Positions 18,334 to 25,849 of a stretch of DNA of 64,000 nt are shown here, one piece after another. Location: positions 1,178,001 to 1,242,000 of the forward strand of contig NZ_QHKM01000001.1 in the NCBI RefSeq assembly GCF_003258365.1, in the 5' to 3' direction. The notes under the pieces are model-generated. The model was not told the DNA's origin. It did not search any database and saw nothing but the letters and a program-made list of their open reading frames with translations. Origin of the DNA: Hymenobacter edaphi (GTDB lineage: Bacteria > Bacteroidota > Bacteroidia > Cytophagales > Hymenobacteraceae). Within the stretch, counting starts at the first letter, position 1; every line of letters begins with the position of its first letter. Both the position numbers and the translations under genes were made by a program.

Positions 18334-19451
18334 GGCAGTTGCGGTTGAAGCGTAGCGGCGGTGGCCGTCGGTTGGGGCCGGCCGGGAACCGACTGGGCCC
18401 GGGGCGTGAGCGGCAGCTGTAGGATGATCAGGAAGGTATCGGGCTCGGGCAGCACCTGCAGCCGGTACTGCCCGGCGTAGTGGTGCTCCAGCCGCTGCCG
18501 CACGCGGCGCAGGCCCGCGCCTTCCGTCCAGCCCGCCGCATCGGGCAGCTGGCTGTTGATGACTTTGAGCACGAGCTGCCGGTTGCGCGCCACCAGGTCG
18601 ATGCTGATCCAGGCGCAGTCCAGGGCGGGGGCGGTGCCGTGCCGAAACGCGTTTTCCAGGAAGGGCAGCAGCAGCAGCGGCTCGATGGCGTAGTCCTCGA
18701 ACGCGCCGCTGAAGTTGAGCGACACCTCCACGCGGTGGCCCAGCCGCAGCTGCTCCAGGGCCACGTAGCGCCGCATCATGGCCACCTCGTCGGCCAGCGG
18801 CACGGTGTCGTGGGGGCCTTCGTAGAGCATGTAGCGCAGCAGCTCGGCCAGGTGCAGCACCGCCCCCGGCGACTCGGGCGCCTGCGCGGCCGTGAGGCGC
18901 TGCAGGGAGCGGAGCGTGCCGAACAGGAACGCCGGCTGCAGCTGGGCCTTCAGCAGCTGCAGCTCGGTGCGCAGGCGCAGCTGCCACAACTGCTGGCGCT
19001 GGCGGCGCTGCGCTTCCCACTGGCGGGTAATTTTCACCGTCACGGCAATGCCGGCCGTCAGCATGGTGAAGAAAAAGGTGTAGTTCAGGCTCCAGTAACT
19101 GCCCCGGTGAAACGCCGAATGGGGCCGTTCGTGAAACAGAACCGGCGTTACCACCAAATCAAACCAGAGGACCGTCAGCATTGTCAGCAGGGCGCAGGCG
19201 GCCACCCAGGCGGCCAGCAGCGGCAGAAACGCGAGGAACTGGCGCTGCCGCATCAGCCGGGGCAGCAGCCAGTACAGCAGCGGGTACGTGGCCAGCATGG
19301 AGGCCGGCAGCTGGTTGAAAAACAAGCCGCTCACGTACAGCCGGGCGCCGTTGCCCCAGTGCGCGGGCAGCTGCATGATCAGGGAAAAGGCCAGCATGGC
19401 CGCCCAGAACAGCCCGTGCCGGACGACCCGGTGTCGTAGCCAGGTGCTCAT
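18330..19451 (-). CDS. LytS-type histidine kinase homolog lacking the phosphoacceptor histidine
   Basis: This 373-residue membrane protein has four to five N-terminal helices (about residues 10-145) and a His_kinase/HATPase region. The N box is LPFLENAFRHG and the G box EGAGLRRVRQRLEHHY, so ATP binding may be kept. Where the family has PHFLFNTL, this protein has PAFLFGTL: the histidine is replaced by Ala174 (codon GCG at 18932-18930). It therefore cannot autophosphorylate at the usual site. It overlaps the canonical kinase upstream and the LytTR regulator downstream by 4 nt each. A regulatory or heterodimer partner role is inferred. Confidence 0.9.
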   Translation of the reverse strand: MSTWLRHRVVRHGLFWAAMLAFSLIMQLPAHWGNGARLYVSGLFFNQLPASMLATYPLLYWLLPRLMRQRQFLAFLPLLAAWVAACALLTMLTVLWFDLVVTPVLFHERPHSAFHRGSYWSLNYTFFFTMLTAGIAVTVKITRQWEAQRRQRQQLWQLRLRTELQLLKAQLQPAFLFGTLRSLQRLTAAQAPESPGAVLHLAELLRYMLYEGPHDTVPLADEVAMMRRYVALEQLRLGHRVEVSLNFSGAFEDYAIEPLLLLPFLENAFRHGTAPALDCAWISIDLVARNRQLVLKVINSQLPDAAGWTEGAGLRRVRQRLEHHYAGQYRLQVLPEPDTFLIILQLPLTPRAQSVPGRPQPTATAATLQPQLP

Positions 19452-20650
19452 GCCGGCACCGGGCTGGTCGCGCCTTCCAGCAGCCGGGCCAGGGCCGGCC
19501 GCCGGCGCCGCGCCGTCATCGACCCGCGCCGGCGCCGGCGCGGCGCCGCGGCCTCATCCAGCTCCCGCAGGCGCAGGCGCAGCTGCACGCTAAAGGTATC
19601 GGGCCGTGCCTCCACCGCTATCTGGTGCTGGCCGGGGTAGAGCAGCTGCAGGCGCTGGCGCACGTTGCGCAGGCCAATGCCGCCGGCCCCGGCGGGGGCA
19701 TCGGCATTTTTCGTGTTATGGATGGTGCAGGTCAGGCAGTCGGCCTCCAGGGCCAGCCGGATGCTGATGCGGGCGGCGCCCAGTTGCTCGGCGGAGCCGT
19801 GCTTGAAGGCGTTTTCGACCAGCGGCAGCAGCAGCAGGGGCGCAATGGCCGCCCGGGGCGGCATGGCGGGGGCCTCGAACACCACCGTCAGGCGCGGGCC
19901 GTAGCGCAGCTGCTCCAGGGCGACGTAGTTGCGCAGCAGGGCCAGCTCGTCGGGCAGGCGCACCAGCGGCGCGTGGCCCTGCTCCACCACAAAGTGCAGC
20001 AGCCCCCGCAGCCGCTCCACCACCCGCGGCGCCTCCTCCGACTGCCGGAGCGTGAGGGCGTAGAGGTTGTTGAGGGTGTTGAAGAGAAAATGCGGGTGAA
20101 TCTGGGCCTGCAGCAGCTGTAGCTCGGCCTGGTAGTTTTCCTGCTGCAGCTGCTCGTTGGCCAGCTCCTTGCGGCGCCAGCGGCGGTAGCCCCACAGCCC
20201 GGCGCCGGCCCCGGCCGTCAGCAGCAGGGGCAGGTGCATGCCCGCCGACAGGGCCAGCCACTCATCCGGGCCGCCGACGGCCAGCGCCACCCGCAGGGGC
20301 AGCAGCAGCTTCACCCACACGGCATAGGAGAGGAACGCCGCCGCGCTCAGCCAGCCCAGCGCCCGGAGCAGCAGGCGGCCGTAGCGGGGCTGCTCGGCCC
20401 AGAGCTCGGGCAGCACCCCGTAGAGCAGCGCGTAGGTGGCCGGCCCGTAGGTCGTCAGCACCAGCAGCAGCCCGAAAAGCAGGCCCAGGCTCAGGTGGTC
20501 GACAAACGCGCACTTGTAGCGCAGCAACACGGCCTCCAGCAGCCCAATGGCCAGCCAGAACAGCCCGTGGCGCAGGCCGCGTCGCTCCTCTACCGTCCGC
20601 AGCGCCTGCCGCAGCGTCTGCCAGAGTGTCTGTTGTAGTGCCTGAGCCAT
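19448..20650 (-). CDS. LytS-type sensor histidine kinase (canonical)
   Basis: The 400-residue protein has four membrane helices (about residues 28-155), a short coiled linker and a His_kinase domain with the intact motif AQIHPHFLFNTLNNLYAL, placing the phosphoacceptor at H187. The N box is LPLVENAFKHG and the G box GIGLRNVRQRLQLLY. The C terminus is unusual, with two arginine clusters (RRRRRG and ARRRRP) after the catalytic domain. The ATG at 20650 is preferred over a GTG two codons earlier. It is the first gene of the kinase-kinase-regulator operon and overlaps the next gene by 4 nt. The signal sensed is unknown. Confidence 0.94.
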   Translation of the reverse strand: MAQALQQTLWQTLRQALRTVEERRGLRHGLFWLAIGLLEAVLLRYKCAFVDHLSLGLLFGLLLVLTTYGPATYALLYGVLPELWAEQPRYGRLLLRALGWLSAAAFLSYAVWVKLLLPLRVALAVGGPDEWLALSAGMHLPLLLTAGAGAGLWGYRRWRRKELANEQLQQENYQAELQLLQAQIHPHFLFNTLNNLYALTLRQSEEAPRVVERLRGLLHFVVEQGHAPLVRLPDELALLRNYVALEQLRYGPRLTVVFEAPAMPPRAAIAPLLLLPLVENAFKHGSAEQLGAARISIRLALEADCLTCTIHNTKNADAPAGAGGIGLRNVRQRLQLLYPGQHQIAVEARPDTFSVQLRLRLRELDEAAAPRRRRRGSMTARRRRPALARLLEGATSPVPA

Positions 20651-20725
20651 ATCCACCGGTTGCGTTGAGCCCAGCTGAATATACCGATTCTGCCGCGGGT
20701 AAACCGCTTGTTATCTGATTTATAG

Positions 20726-20782
20726 ACCAACAACAATGCTTCATCGACCAACGGCAGTACCGGCGGTTCATCGACCAACGGT
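20726..20782 (-). promoter_or_regulatory. Three direct repeats resembling LytTR binding sites
   Basis: GACCAAC occurs at 20726-20732, 20747-20753 and 20774-20780 (spacings 21 and 27 bp). The last two copies extend to a shared 15-mer, TTCATCGACCAACGG, at 20741-20755 and 20768-20782. On the - strand they read CCGTTGGT; the copy ACCGTTGGT agrees fully with the LytTR consensus. They lie 76-132 bp upstream of the first kinase gene. Confidence 0.5.
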
Positions 20783-20909
20783 TACCGTATTTCCGGCCCC
20801 GGGCGTCGCCGGGCGAATAGGCCGGCGCGGGCTGTCGGGGCGGGCCATCTTTACGTCAGTTAGCGGCTGGCCCCTAACCCGTATTTCACCCCTAGCCTAC
20901 CCCAACGCC

Positions 20910-21251
20910 ATGAAAACGCCCCTACTTGCCGCCTGCTTCTGCCTGCTGATGCCGGCCCTCGCCCACGCGCAGCAAGCCCCAAAAAGCGGCTACTGGAACC
21001 TGGAAACCAACCTTACCACCCAGGACTACACCATCGTGCGCTTCTACAACGACAAGGACGAGCTGCTGCGCGAGGAGCGCCTCGACGCCCTCTGCCTCAA
21101 CCTGAGCCAGGGCACGCCGCTGTGCCGCCGCACGGCCCGCCTGCTCAACGCCACCCTGGCCCAGGTCATTCAGAACCCTGCCGGCTCCACCCAGCTGGCC
21201 GCGCAGCTGGGCCAAAGCCGCCGCATCCAGCGCGTGTACGCCGTGCGCTAG
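20910..21251 (+). CDS. Small secreted hypothetical protein
   Basis: This is a 113-residue protein with a clear signal peptide, MKTPLLAACFCLLMPALA, cleaved near AHAQ. The mature part (about 93 residues) begins KSGYWNLETNLTTQDYTIVR, contains DKDELLREERLDALCLNLSQG and has two cysteines (CLNLSQGTPLC) that could form a disulphide. The family resembles short Bacteroidota periplasmic proteins of unknown role. It is transcribed divergently from the kinase operon, sharing the intergenic region with the LytTR-like repeats, so it is a candidate target of that regulator (inference). Confidence 0.78.
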   Translation: MKTPLLAACFCLLMPALAHAQQAPKSGYWNLETNLTTQDYTIVRFYNDKDELLREERLDALCLNLSQGTPLCRRTARLLNATLAQVIQNPAGSTQLAAQLGQSRRIQRVYAVR

Positions 21252-21287
21252 GTGCCCAAGCCGGGCGATGGGGCCCCAGCTCCGCTC

Positions 21288-21944
21288 CTACTCCAACGCC
21301 TGAATCTGCGCGGCCGACAGCTGCGTGAGGTCGGCCACTACGAAGTCGGCGTGGTGCAGGTCCTGGCCGCTGGAATGCTCGCTGCGGTAGCCGATGCAGA
21401 ACATGCCTGCCGCCTTGGCCGCCGTCACCCCGTTGGCCGAGTCTTCGATGACCAGGCAGTGCTTGGGCACTACGCCGGCCATTTGGGCCGCCTGCAGGAA
21501 GATGGCCGGGTTGGGCTTGGACTGCGGAAAGTCCTCCCCGCTCACCATGTTGTCGAAGTACGGGTAGAGCGCGAAGCGCGTGAACACCCGGTTGATGGTT
21601 TCGTGCGAGGCCGAGGAAGCCAGCTGCAGCGGCACGCCGGCACGGTGCAGGTCGAGCACTAGGTCGAGGGCACCGGGCAGCAGGGTCAGCGTGGTGTTGG
21701 CCTCGAAGGCCACGCCGAACAGCTCCCGCTTGCGCCGCACCAGTTCGGGCACCTCCTGGGTCAGGCCGTATTCCTGTTTGAGGCGCTGGTACATGTTGGT
21801 GGTCGAGGAGCCGAGAAAGGTGGCGTACTCGGTGTCGGAAATCAGCAGGCCCAGCTCGGCGAAGTGGCGAAAAAAGGCGTCGTGGTGCAGCGGCTCGGTA
21901 TCAACGAGCACGCCGTCCATGTCGAAAATGACGGTGCGAATCAC
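21288..21944 (-). CDS. HAD superfamily hydrolase, beta-phosphoglucomutase-like
   Basis: The 218-residue protein has the HAD motif I FDMDGVLVDT (nucleophile D8, acid/base D10), motif II in LQLASSAS, motif III lysine in SKPNP and motif IV LVIEDSANG. A helical cap domain lies between motifs I and II, as in beta-phosphoglucomutase and phosphatase relatives (subfamily IA). It would dephosphorylate or isomerise a sugar phosphate; the substrate cannot be told. A TACTTTCG box on the - strand at 22006-21999 is a good -7 element about 55 bp before the start. A second HAD gene lies directly upstream on the same strand. Confidence 0.92.
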   Translation of the reverse strand: MIRTVIFDMDGVLVDTEPLHHDAFFRHFAELGLLISDTEYATFLGSSTTNMYQRLKQEYGLTQEVPELVRRKRELFGVAFEANTTLTLLPGALDLVLDLHRAGVPLQLASSASHETINRVFTRFALYPYFDNMVSGEDFPQSKPNPAIFLQAAQMAGVVPKHCLVIEDSANGVTAAKAAGMFCIGYRSEHSSGQDLHHADFVVADLTQLSAAQIQALE

Positions 21945-21998
21945 AGGATCGGGGGATGAAAACGGATAGCCAGCAGCTGCCAGCGGCCGGCCGTTCCG

Positions 21999-22006
21999 CG
22001 AAAGTA
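21999..22006 (-). promoter_or_regulatory. Putative -7 promoter box (TACTTTCG) of the HAD gene
   Basis: It matches the Bacteroidota -7 variant TAnnTTCG on the - strand, 55 bp upstream of the start at 21944 and just after the upstream HAD gene's stop codon. Confidence 0.55.
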
Positions 22007-22016
22007 GTGCCTTTGC

Positions 22017-22667
22017 CTACAGCAGCTGCCGAAAAAACGGGTCGCGAAAGTCTTCGGCGAAGTGCAGCACGTTGTCGAGGTAGCTGAATTCGGCCTCCTG
22101 GTGCGTCGTGGTCAGCACCACGCAGCTCATACCGGCGTTGCGGGCCGCTTCGGCGCCCTTGGGCACGTCCTCAAACACCACGCAGTCCTGCGGCTCCACG
22201 CCCAGCGCAGCGGCGGCTTTGAGGAAGGTTTCGGGGTGGGGCTTGCTCTCTTGCACGTCGTCGGCGCTGACCACGGCCTGCACGTACTGACGGATATCGA
22301 GCCCGTCGAGCACGAAATCGATGTTGAAGGGAATAGCCGCCGAGCCGATGGCCACTGGAATGCCGTGCTGCTTAGCCGCCCGCAGAAACGCCAGCAGCCC
22401 CGGCAGCAGCTGCAGGTGGGGCCGGTACTCGGCCTGGTACCGCTCCTCCTTGCGGCGAGCCAGCTGGTCCATTTCGGCCTGGCTGAACCGCTCCGGCCCG
22501 AACACGCGCACCAGCACCTCCTGGTTTTTGCCGTACATCTGCGGCTTCACCTGCTCGTAGGTAAACTGCCCGCCCAGCTCCTCGTTGAAGAGCCGCTGCC
22601 AGGCGCGGGTGTGGTAGTCCATGTCGTGAATCATGGTCCCGTTCAGGTCGAAGAGGAAGGCTTTCAA
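22017..22667 (-). CDS. HAD family hydrolase with a DxN motif I
   Basis: The 216-residue protein starts at TTG 22667 (MKAFLFDLNGTMIHDMDYH), since no ATG lies near the first motif and the longer frame upstream reads into a dispersed repeat. Motif I is FDLNGT, so the usual second aspartate is asparagine; the nucleophile, VAIGSAA (motif II), ESKPHPE (motif III lysine) and VVFEDVPKG (motif IV) are kept. I remember Bacteroidota relatives with the same DxN, so activity may be altered rather than lost. It resembles beta-phosphoglucomutase-like proteins. A GIY-YIG gene lies upstream across the repeat. Confidence 0.82.
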   Translation of the reverse strand: MKAFLFDLNGTMIHDMDYHTRAWQRLFNEELGGQFTYEQVKPQMYGKNQEVLVRVFGPERFSQAEMDQLARRKEERYQAEYRPHLQLLPGLLAFLRAAKQHGIPVAIGSAAIPFNIDFVLDGLDIRQYVQAVVSADDVQESKPHPETFLKAAAALGVEPQDCVVFEDVPKGAEAARNAGMSCVVLTTTHQEAEFSYLDNVLHFAEDFRDPFFRQLL

Positions 22668-22698
22668 GGCGGTTGGGGTTTTGATGGGTGACGTATCC

Positions 22699-22745
22699 AG
22701 AACGTCATGCTGAGCTTGTCGAAGCATCTCTACCGCTTCGTTGGG
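22699..22745 (+). repeat. 47-bp repeat, left copy of a perfect inverted pair
   Basis: This is the exact reverse complement of 23462-23508. The core CATGCTGAGCTTGTCGAAGC is a dispersed repeat common in this lineage (from memory). The pair bounds the GIY-YIG and AT-rich unknown genes. Confidence 0.9.
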
Positions 22746-22746
22746 G

Positions 22747-23037
22747 TCAGCCAGCCCAGGTTTCCAAATCAATGGGTTGCCAGGTTGGATTAAACGCGGC
22801 AATGAGCGCGACTTTCTTCTGCCGGGTCCAGCCTTTCAGCTGCTTTTCACGCGCTATGGCCTGCGTGGCATCGGGGCAGACTTCAAAATATATCAGCAAG
22901 TCCGCCTGATACCGCCCGGTGAACTTCCCAGCGTCGCCCCGCCCGCTGCTGTGCTCATACAAGCGGCGCTTAAGGTCATTCGTGACACCGATGTAGAGGA
23001 CGGTTTGGGTAGGGTTGGTCAGGATGTAGACGTACAT
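22747..23037 (-). CDS. GIY-YIG nuclease family protein
   Basis: This 96-residue single-domain protein of the UPF0213/YhbQ type begins MYVYILTNPTQTVLYIGVT, giving the YVYIL and LYIGVT halves of the GIY-YIG motif, then the catalytic-type arginine in LKRRLYEH and a late REKQLKGW block with the glutamate and lysine typical of the group. Family members may nick DNA, but their role is unclear. It lies immediately beside one arm of a perfect 47-bp inverted repeat, and the region beyond it is AT-rich, consistent with a small acquired segment. Confidence 0.93.
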   Translation of the reverse strand: MYVYILTNPTQTVLYIGVTNDLKRRLYEHSSGRGDAGKFTGRYQADLLIYFEVCPDATQAIAREKQLKGWTRQKKVALIAAFNPTWQPIDLETWAG

Positions 23038-23074
23038 ATTGGCAAGATTAGAACGTCAGGCGAAACGCAATTGC

Positions 23075-23419
23075 TTATAGCACGTCCAAGTCGGTAATGG
23101 AGAAGCGGTAAAGTCCGTTCAGCGTTTTGTCGGTGTGAAAGGCGCACTGCAGCCACATGTCACTTTCCTGACCATCAAACCACAAGCGAACATCGACAAA
23201 GATTTTATCTGTGATGTCTGCGTGTCTAATTACGTCGACTTTATATGCACTAGCAGTTGGAGCCAAGGTCACCCTACCGCCGTATTCTATAACAGCGTGC
23301 TTGATATAGCCAGATGGTAACTCCTGGCTATAGTCAAGTTCCTGTAATGCATCATAGCTCTCAGCAGCCAAGTGCTCCACTATAAAGGAAACCGTGGCTC
23401 TTATTCGGTTCTTCTTCAT
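23075..23419 (-). CDS. AT-rich hypothetical protein
   Basis: The 114-residue protein begins MKKNRIRATVSFIVEHLAAE, has YDALQELDYSQELPSGYI and ends YRFSITDLDVL. No signal peptide or membrane helix is visible. Base composition is clearly lower in GC than the surroundings and codon use differs (many AAA, ATA and TTA-type codons), pointing to recent transfer. It lies between the GIY-YIG gene and the second copy of the 47-bp repeat. I do not recognise the family with confidence. Its position inside the repeat-bounded segment suggests it travelled with the GIY-YIG gene or was acquired independently. Confidence 0.65.
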   Translation of the reverse strand: MKKNRIRATVSFIVEHLAAESYDALQELDYSQELPSGYIKHAVIEYGGRVTLAPTASAYKVDVIRHADITDKIFVDVRLWFDGQESDMWLQCAFHTDKTLNGLYRFSITDLDVL

Positions 23420-23461
23420 GTAATGCCTTTAGAAGAGCTGCTTGATAGCTGTTCCGGCGCA

Positions 23462-23508
23462 CCCAACGAAGCGGTAGAGATGCTTCGACAAGCTCAGCAT
23501 GACGTTCT
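23462..23508 (-). repeat. 47-bp repeat, right copy of a perfect inverted pair
   Basis: This is the exact reverse complement of 22699-22745; together they bound a 716-bp segment holding two genes. Confidence 0.9.
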
Positions 23509-23541
23509 TTTCCCGTCGTTCTATCCAAGCCGTTCTACCAC

Positions 23542-25626
23542 CTACACCCCCACCGGCTCCTCCACCGCCACCGGCTCCACCCAGCGGCCGTCTTCGCGGA
23601 TGAGGTTGATCAGTTCGTCCACGGCGGCTTCTTCGGGCACCGACTTCTTGATGACTTCCTGACCGCGGTAGAGGGCAATTTTGCCCCGGCCCACGCCCAC
23701 GTAGCCGTAGTCGGCGTCGGCCATTTCGCCGGGGCCGTTCACGATGCAGCCCATGATGCCGATTTTGACGCCCTTGAGGTGGTCGGTGCGGCGGCGGATC
23801 ATGGCGGTGGTTTCGGGCAAATCGAACAGGGTACGGCCGCAGCTCGGGCAGCTGATGTACTCGGTCTTGCTCATGCGGGTGCGTGCCGCCTGCAGAATGC
23901 CGAAGCTGAGCTGGTTGAGCGCGTCGAGGCGGGCCAGCCAGGTGTTCTGGTCGGCATCGGGCAGCTTTTCGGTGCTGAGCACCACCCCGTCGCCGAGGCC
24001 GTCGAGCAGCAGGCCGCCCACGTCGGTGGCGGCGTAGAGCTGGGTTTGCTCGGGCGCCTGGTCGGGGTACTGGCGGTTGATGATGACGGGATTGGTCACG
24101 CCCAGGTTCAACAGCCGGAAGAAGGCCCGGCGGATTTCGGGCATGGCGTGGGCGTTGTCGGTGTAGAGAATGACGACGGCCGTCTTATCGGCCCGCAGCT
24201 GGTCGATGGCGGCCGACGTCAGCGAATCCAGGTGGTGGAACACGAAGTTGGCCTCGGGGTGCTTGGCGGCGGCCACGGCGTATTCGCTCTGGGTCAGCAC
24301 CGGAAAGTGGTCCGCGCGCTGGCCCGCATCCAGCCACGCCGAGTAGTCAACCAGCTCCTTGAGGCCGTTGGGCAGCATGAACGGAATGGGACGCTGGCCC
24401 GAGTAGAGGTAGTCAGCCCCGAGGTCGTTCATCTGGAACTTGTCGAGGAAGGCCGAGTACAGGTGCCCCACGCAGCGCAGGTCGTTGTATTCCACCTGCG
24501 GCAGGCGCGAAATATCGGCCAGCACCCGCGGCACGTTCGTCCCGCCGATGTTCAGCACCTCGTGCGTCGGGCGTCGGTGGTACTGGTAGGGGTCGATGGG
24601 AATAAGGGAGTTGTCAGTTGTCAGTTGCGAGTTGTCAGGGCTGCTCTCGGCCTGAACATCACTGACAACTGACAACTGATTACTGTCAACTGATAACGGC
24701 GCAATCGGCTTGGCCTCGGCGGCCCGATTCGTGTACCGGTCGATGAGCATGCGGGCCACGGGGGCTTCGGCTTCGGGGGGCTCGGTCAGGCTCACGCGCA
24801 CGGTGTCGCCCAGGCCGTCTTCCAGCAGCGTGCCGATGCCCACGGCCGACTTGATGCGGCCGTCCTCGGCTTCGCCGGCTTCGGTCACGCCCAGGTGCAG
24901 CGGGTAGGGCTGCAGGCCCTCGGCTTCGAGCTTCTGCACCAGCAGGCGGTAGGCCTGCACCATCACCTGGGTGTTGGAGGCCTTCATGGAGAGGACCACG
25001 TCGTAGTAATTCTCATCCTCGCAGATGCGCAGAAACTCCAGCGCCGACTCCACCATGCCCAGCGGCGTGTCGCCGTAGCGCGAGAGGATGCGGTCCGACA
25101 ACGAGCCGTGGTTGGTGCCGATGCGCATGGCCGTGCCGTACTGCTTGCAGATCTGCACCAAGGGCCGGAACCGCTCCCGGATGCGCTCAATCTCGCCCTG
25201 GTACTCGGCGTCGGTGTACTCGATGGTCTGAAACTTCTTCTTGTCGACGTAGTTGCCGGGGTTCACGCGCACTTTCTCCACGATGCGGGCGGCCAGCTCG
25301 GCGGCGTTGGGCGTGAAGTGGATGTCGGCAATGAGGGGCACCGTGCAGCCGCGGCGGCGCAGCTCCTTCTTGATTTCGAGCAGGTTCTGGGCCTCCTTCA
25401 TGCTGGGGGCCGTGATGCGCACGTACTCGCAGCCGGCCGCCACCATGCGCAGCGTCTCCTCCACCGAGCCCAGGGTGTCCATGGTATCGACGGTGGTCAT
25501 GCTCTGCACCCGGATGGGGTAATGGCCGCCGAGCGGCAGGTCACCGATGTTGACGACGCGGGCCTCGCGGCGCTGGTACTTGGTCAGGCTGGGGCAGTAA
25601 ATCTTGGATTCCGAGGAGGTGCTCAT
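23542..25626 (-). CDS. ispG: (E)-4-hydroxy-3-methylbut-2-enyl-diphosphate synthase, long form
   Basis: The 694-residue protein catalyses the reductive conversion of MEcPP to HMBPP in the MEP isoprenoid pathway, using a [4Fe-4S] cluster. The N-terminal barrel starts at YQRREARVVNIGDLPLGG and includes VRITAPSMKEAQNLLEI and RVNPGNYVD. The C-terminal iron-sulphur domain has SCPSCGRTLFDL and GCIVNGPGEMADADYG. It is the long form with a large domain between them, as in Bacteroidota and plants. Unusually, a repeat-derived stretch (24610-24676) is translated inside the linker as SNQLSVVSDVQ and NSQLTTDNS. The -7 box is at 25693-25686. The gene is certainly essential. Confidence 0.97.
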   Translation of the reverse strand: MSTSSESKIYCPSLTKYQRREARVVNIGDLPLGGHYPIRVQSMTTVDTMDTLGSVEETLRMVAAGCEYVRITAPSMKEAQNLLEIKKELRRRGCTVPLIADIHFTPNAAELAARIVEKVRVNPGNYVDKKKFQTIEYTDAEYQGEIERIRERFRPLVQICKQYGTAMRIGTNHGSLSDRILSRYGDTPLGMVESALEFLRICEDENYYDVVLSMKASNTQVMVQAYRLLVQKLEAEGLQPYPLHLGVTEAGEAEDGRIKSAVGIGTLLEDGLGDTVRVSLTEPPEAEAPVARMLIDRYTNRAAEAKPIAPLSVDSNQLSVVSDVQAESSPDNSQLTTDNSLIPIDPYQYHRRPTHEVLNIGGTNVPRVLADISRLPQVEYNDLRCVGHLYSAFLDKFQMNDLGADYLYSGQRPIPFMLPNGLKELVDYSAWLDAGQRADHFPVLTQSEYAVAAAKHPEANFVFHHLDSLTSAAIDQLRADKTAVVILYTDNAHAMPEIRRAFFRLLNLGVTNPVIINRQYPDQAPEQTQLYAATDVGGLLLDGLGDGVVLSTEKLPDADQNTWLARLDALNQLSFGILQAARTRMSKTEYISCPSCGRTLFDLPETTAMIRRRTDHLKGVKIGIMGCIVNGPGEMADADYGYVGVGRGKIALYRGQEVIKKSVPEEAAVDELINLIREDGRWVEPVAVEEPVGV
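24610..24676. repeat. Inverted repeat inserted in frame within ispG
   Basis: Arms 24610-24625 and 24661-24676 (TTGTCAGT units) are inverted repeats. The surrounding codons give a low-complexity S/N/D/Q-rich peptide absent from the rest of the protein. Similar ACTGACAACTGACAAC repeats occur between genes in related genomes (from memory). Confidence 0.75.
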
Positions 25627-25685
25627 GCGCGGGGTAACGTAGTCGGGGCAAAAACCGCATTCCGGGCGGCAAAGTTGCCAGCGGG

Positions 25686-25693
25686 CAAAGGTA
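25686..25693 (-). promoter_or_regulatory. Putative -7 promoter box (TACCTTTG) of ispG
   Basis: An exact TAnnTTTG on the - strand, about 60 bp upstream of the ispG start codon. Confidence 0.65.
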
Positions 25694-25849
25694 CGAGGGT
25701 TTGCGGGTGCCGGAATGCTATCAGAACATCATGTCGAGCCCCGCGAGGCATCTCGCCGGATGGTAATTCCTTCGTTGAGGTTACTATCGTCATGTCGAAC
25801 TGTCCCGACCAGCCCGACACGACGTGCCTTTATGCTGACCTTAGCCCCC

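Noticed and set aside
25727-25815. Repeat-like sequence with TCATGTCGA upstream of 25850 as a promoter
   Set aside because: It resembles a dispersed lineage repeat rather than a promoter; no TAnnTTTG box with sensible spacing was found.
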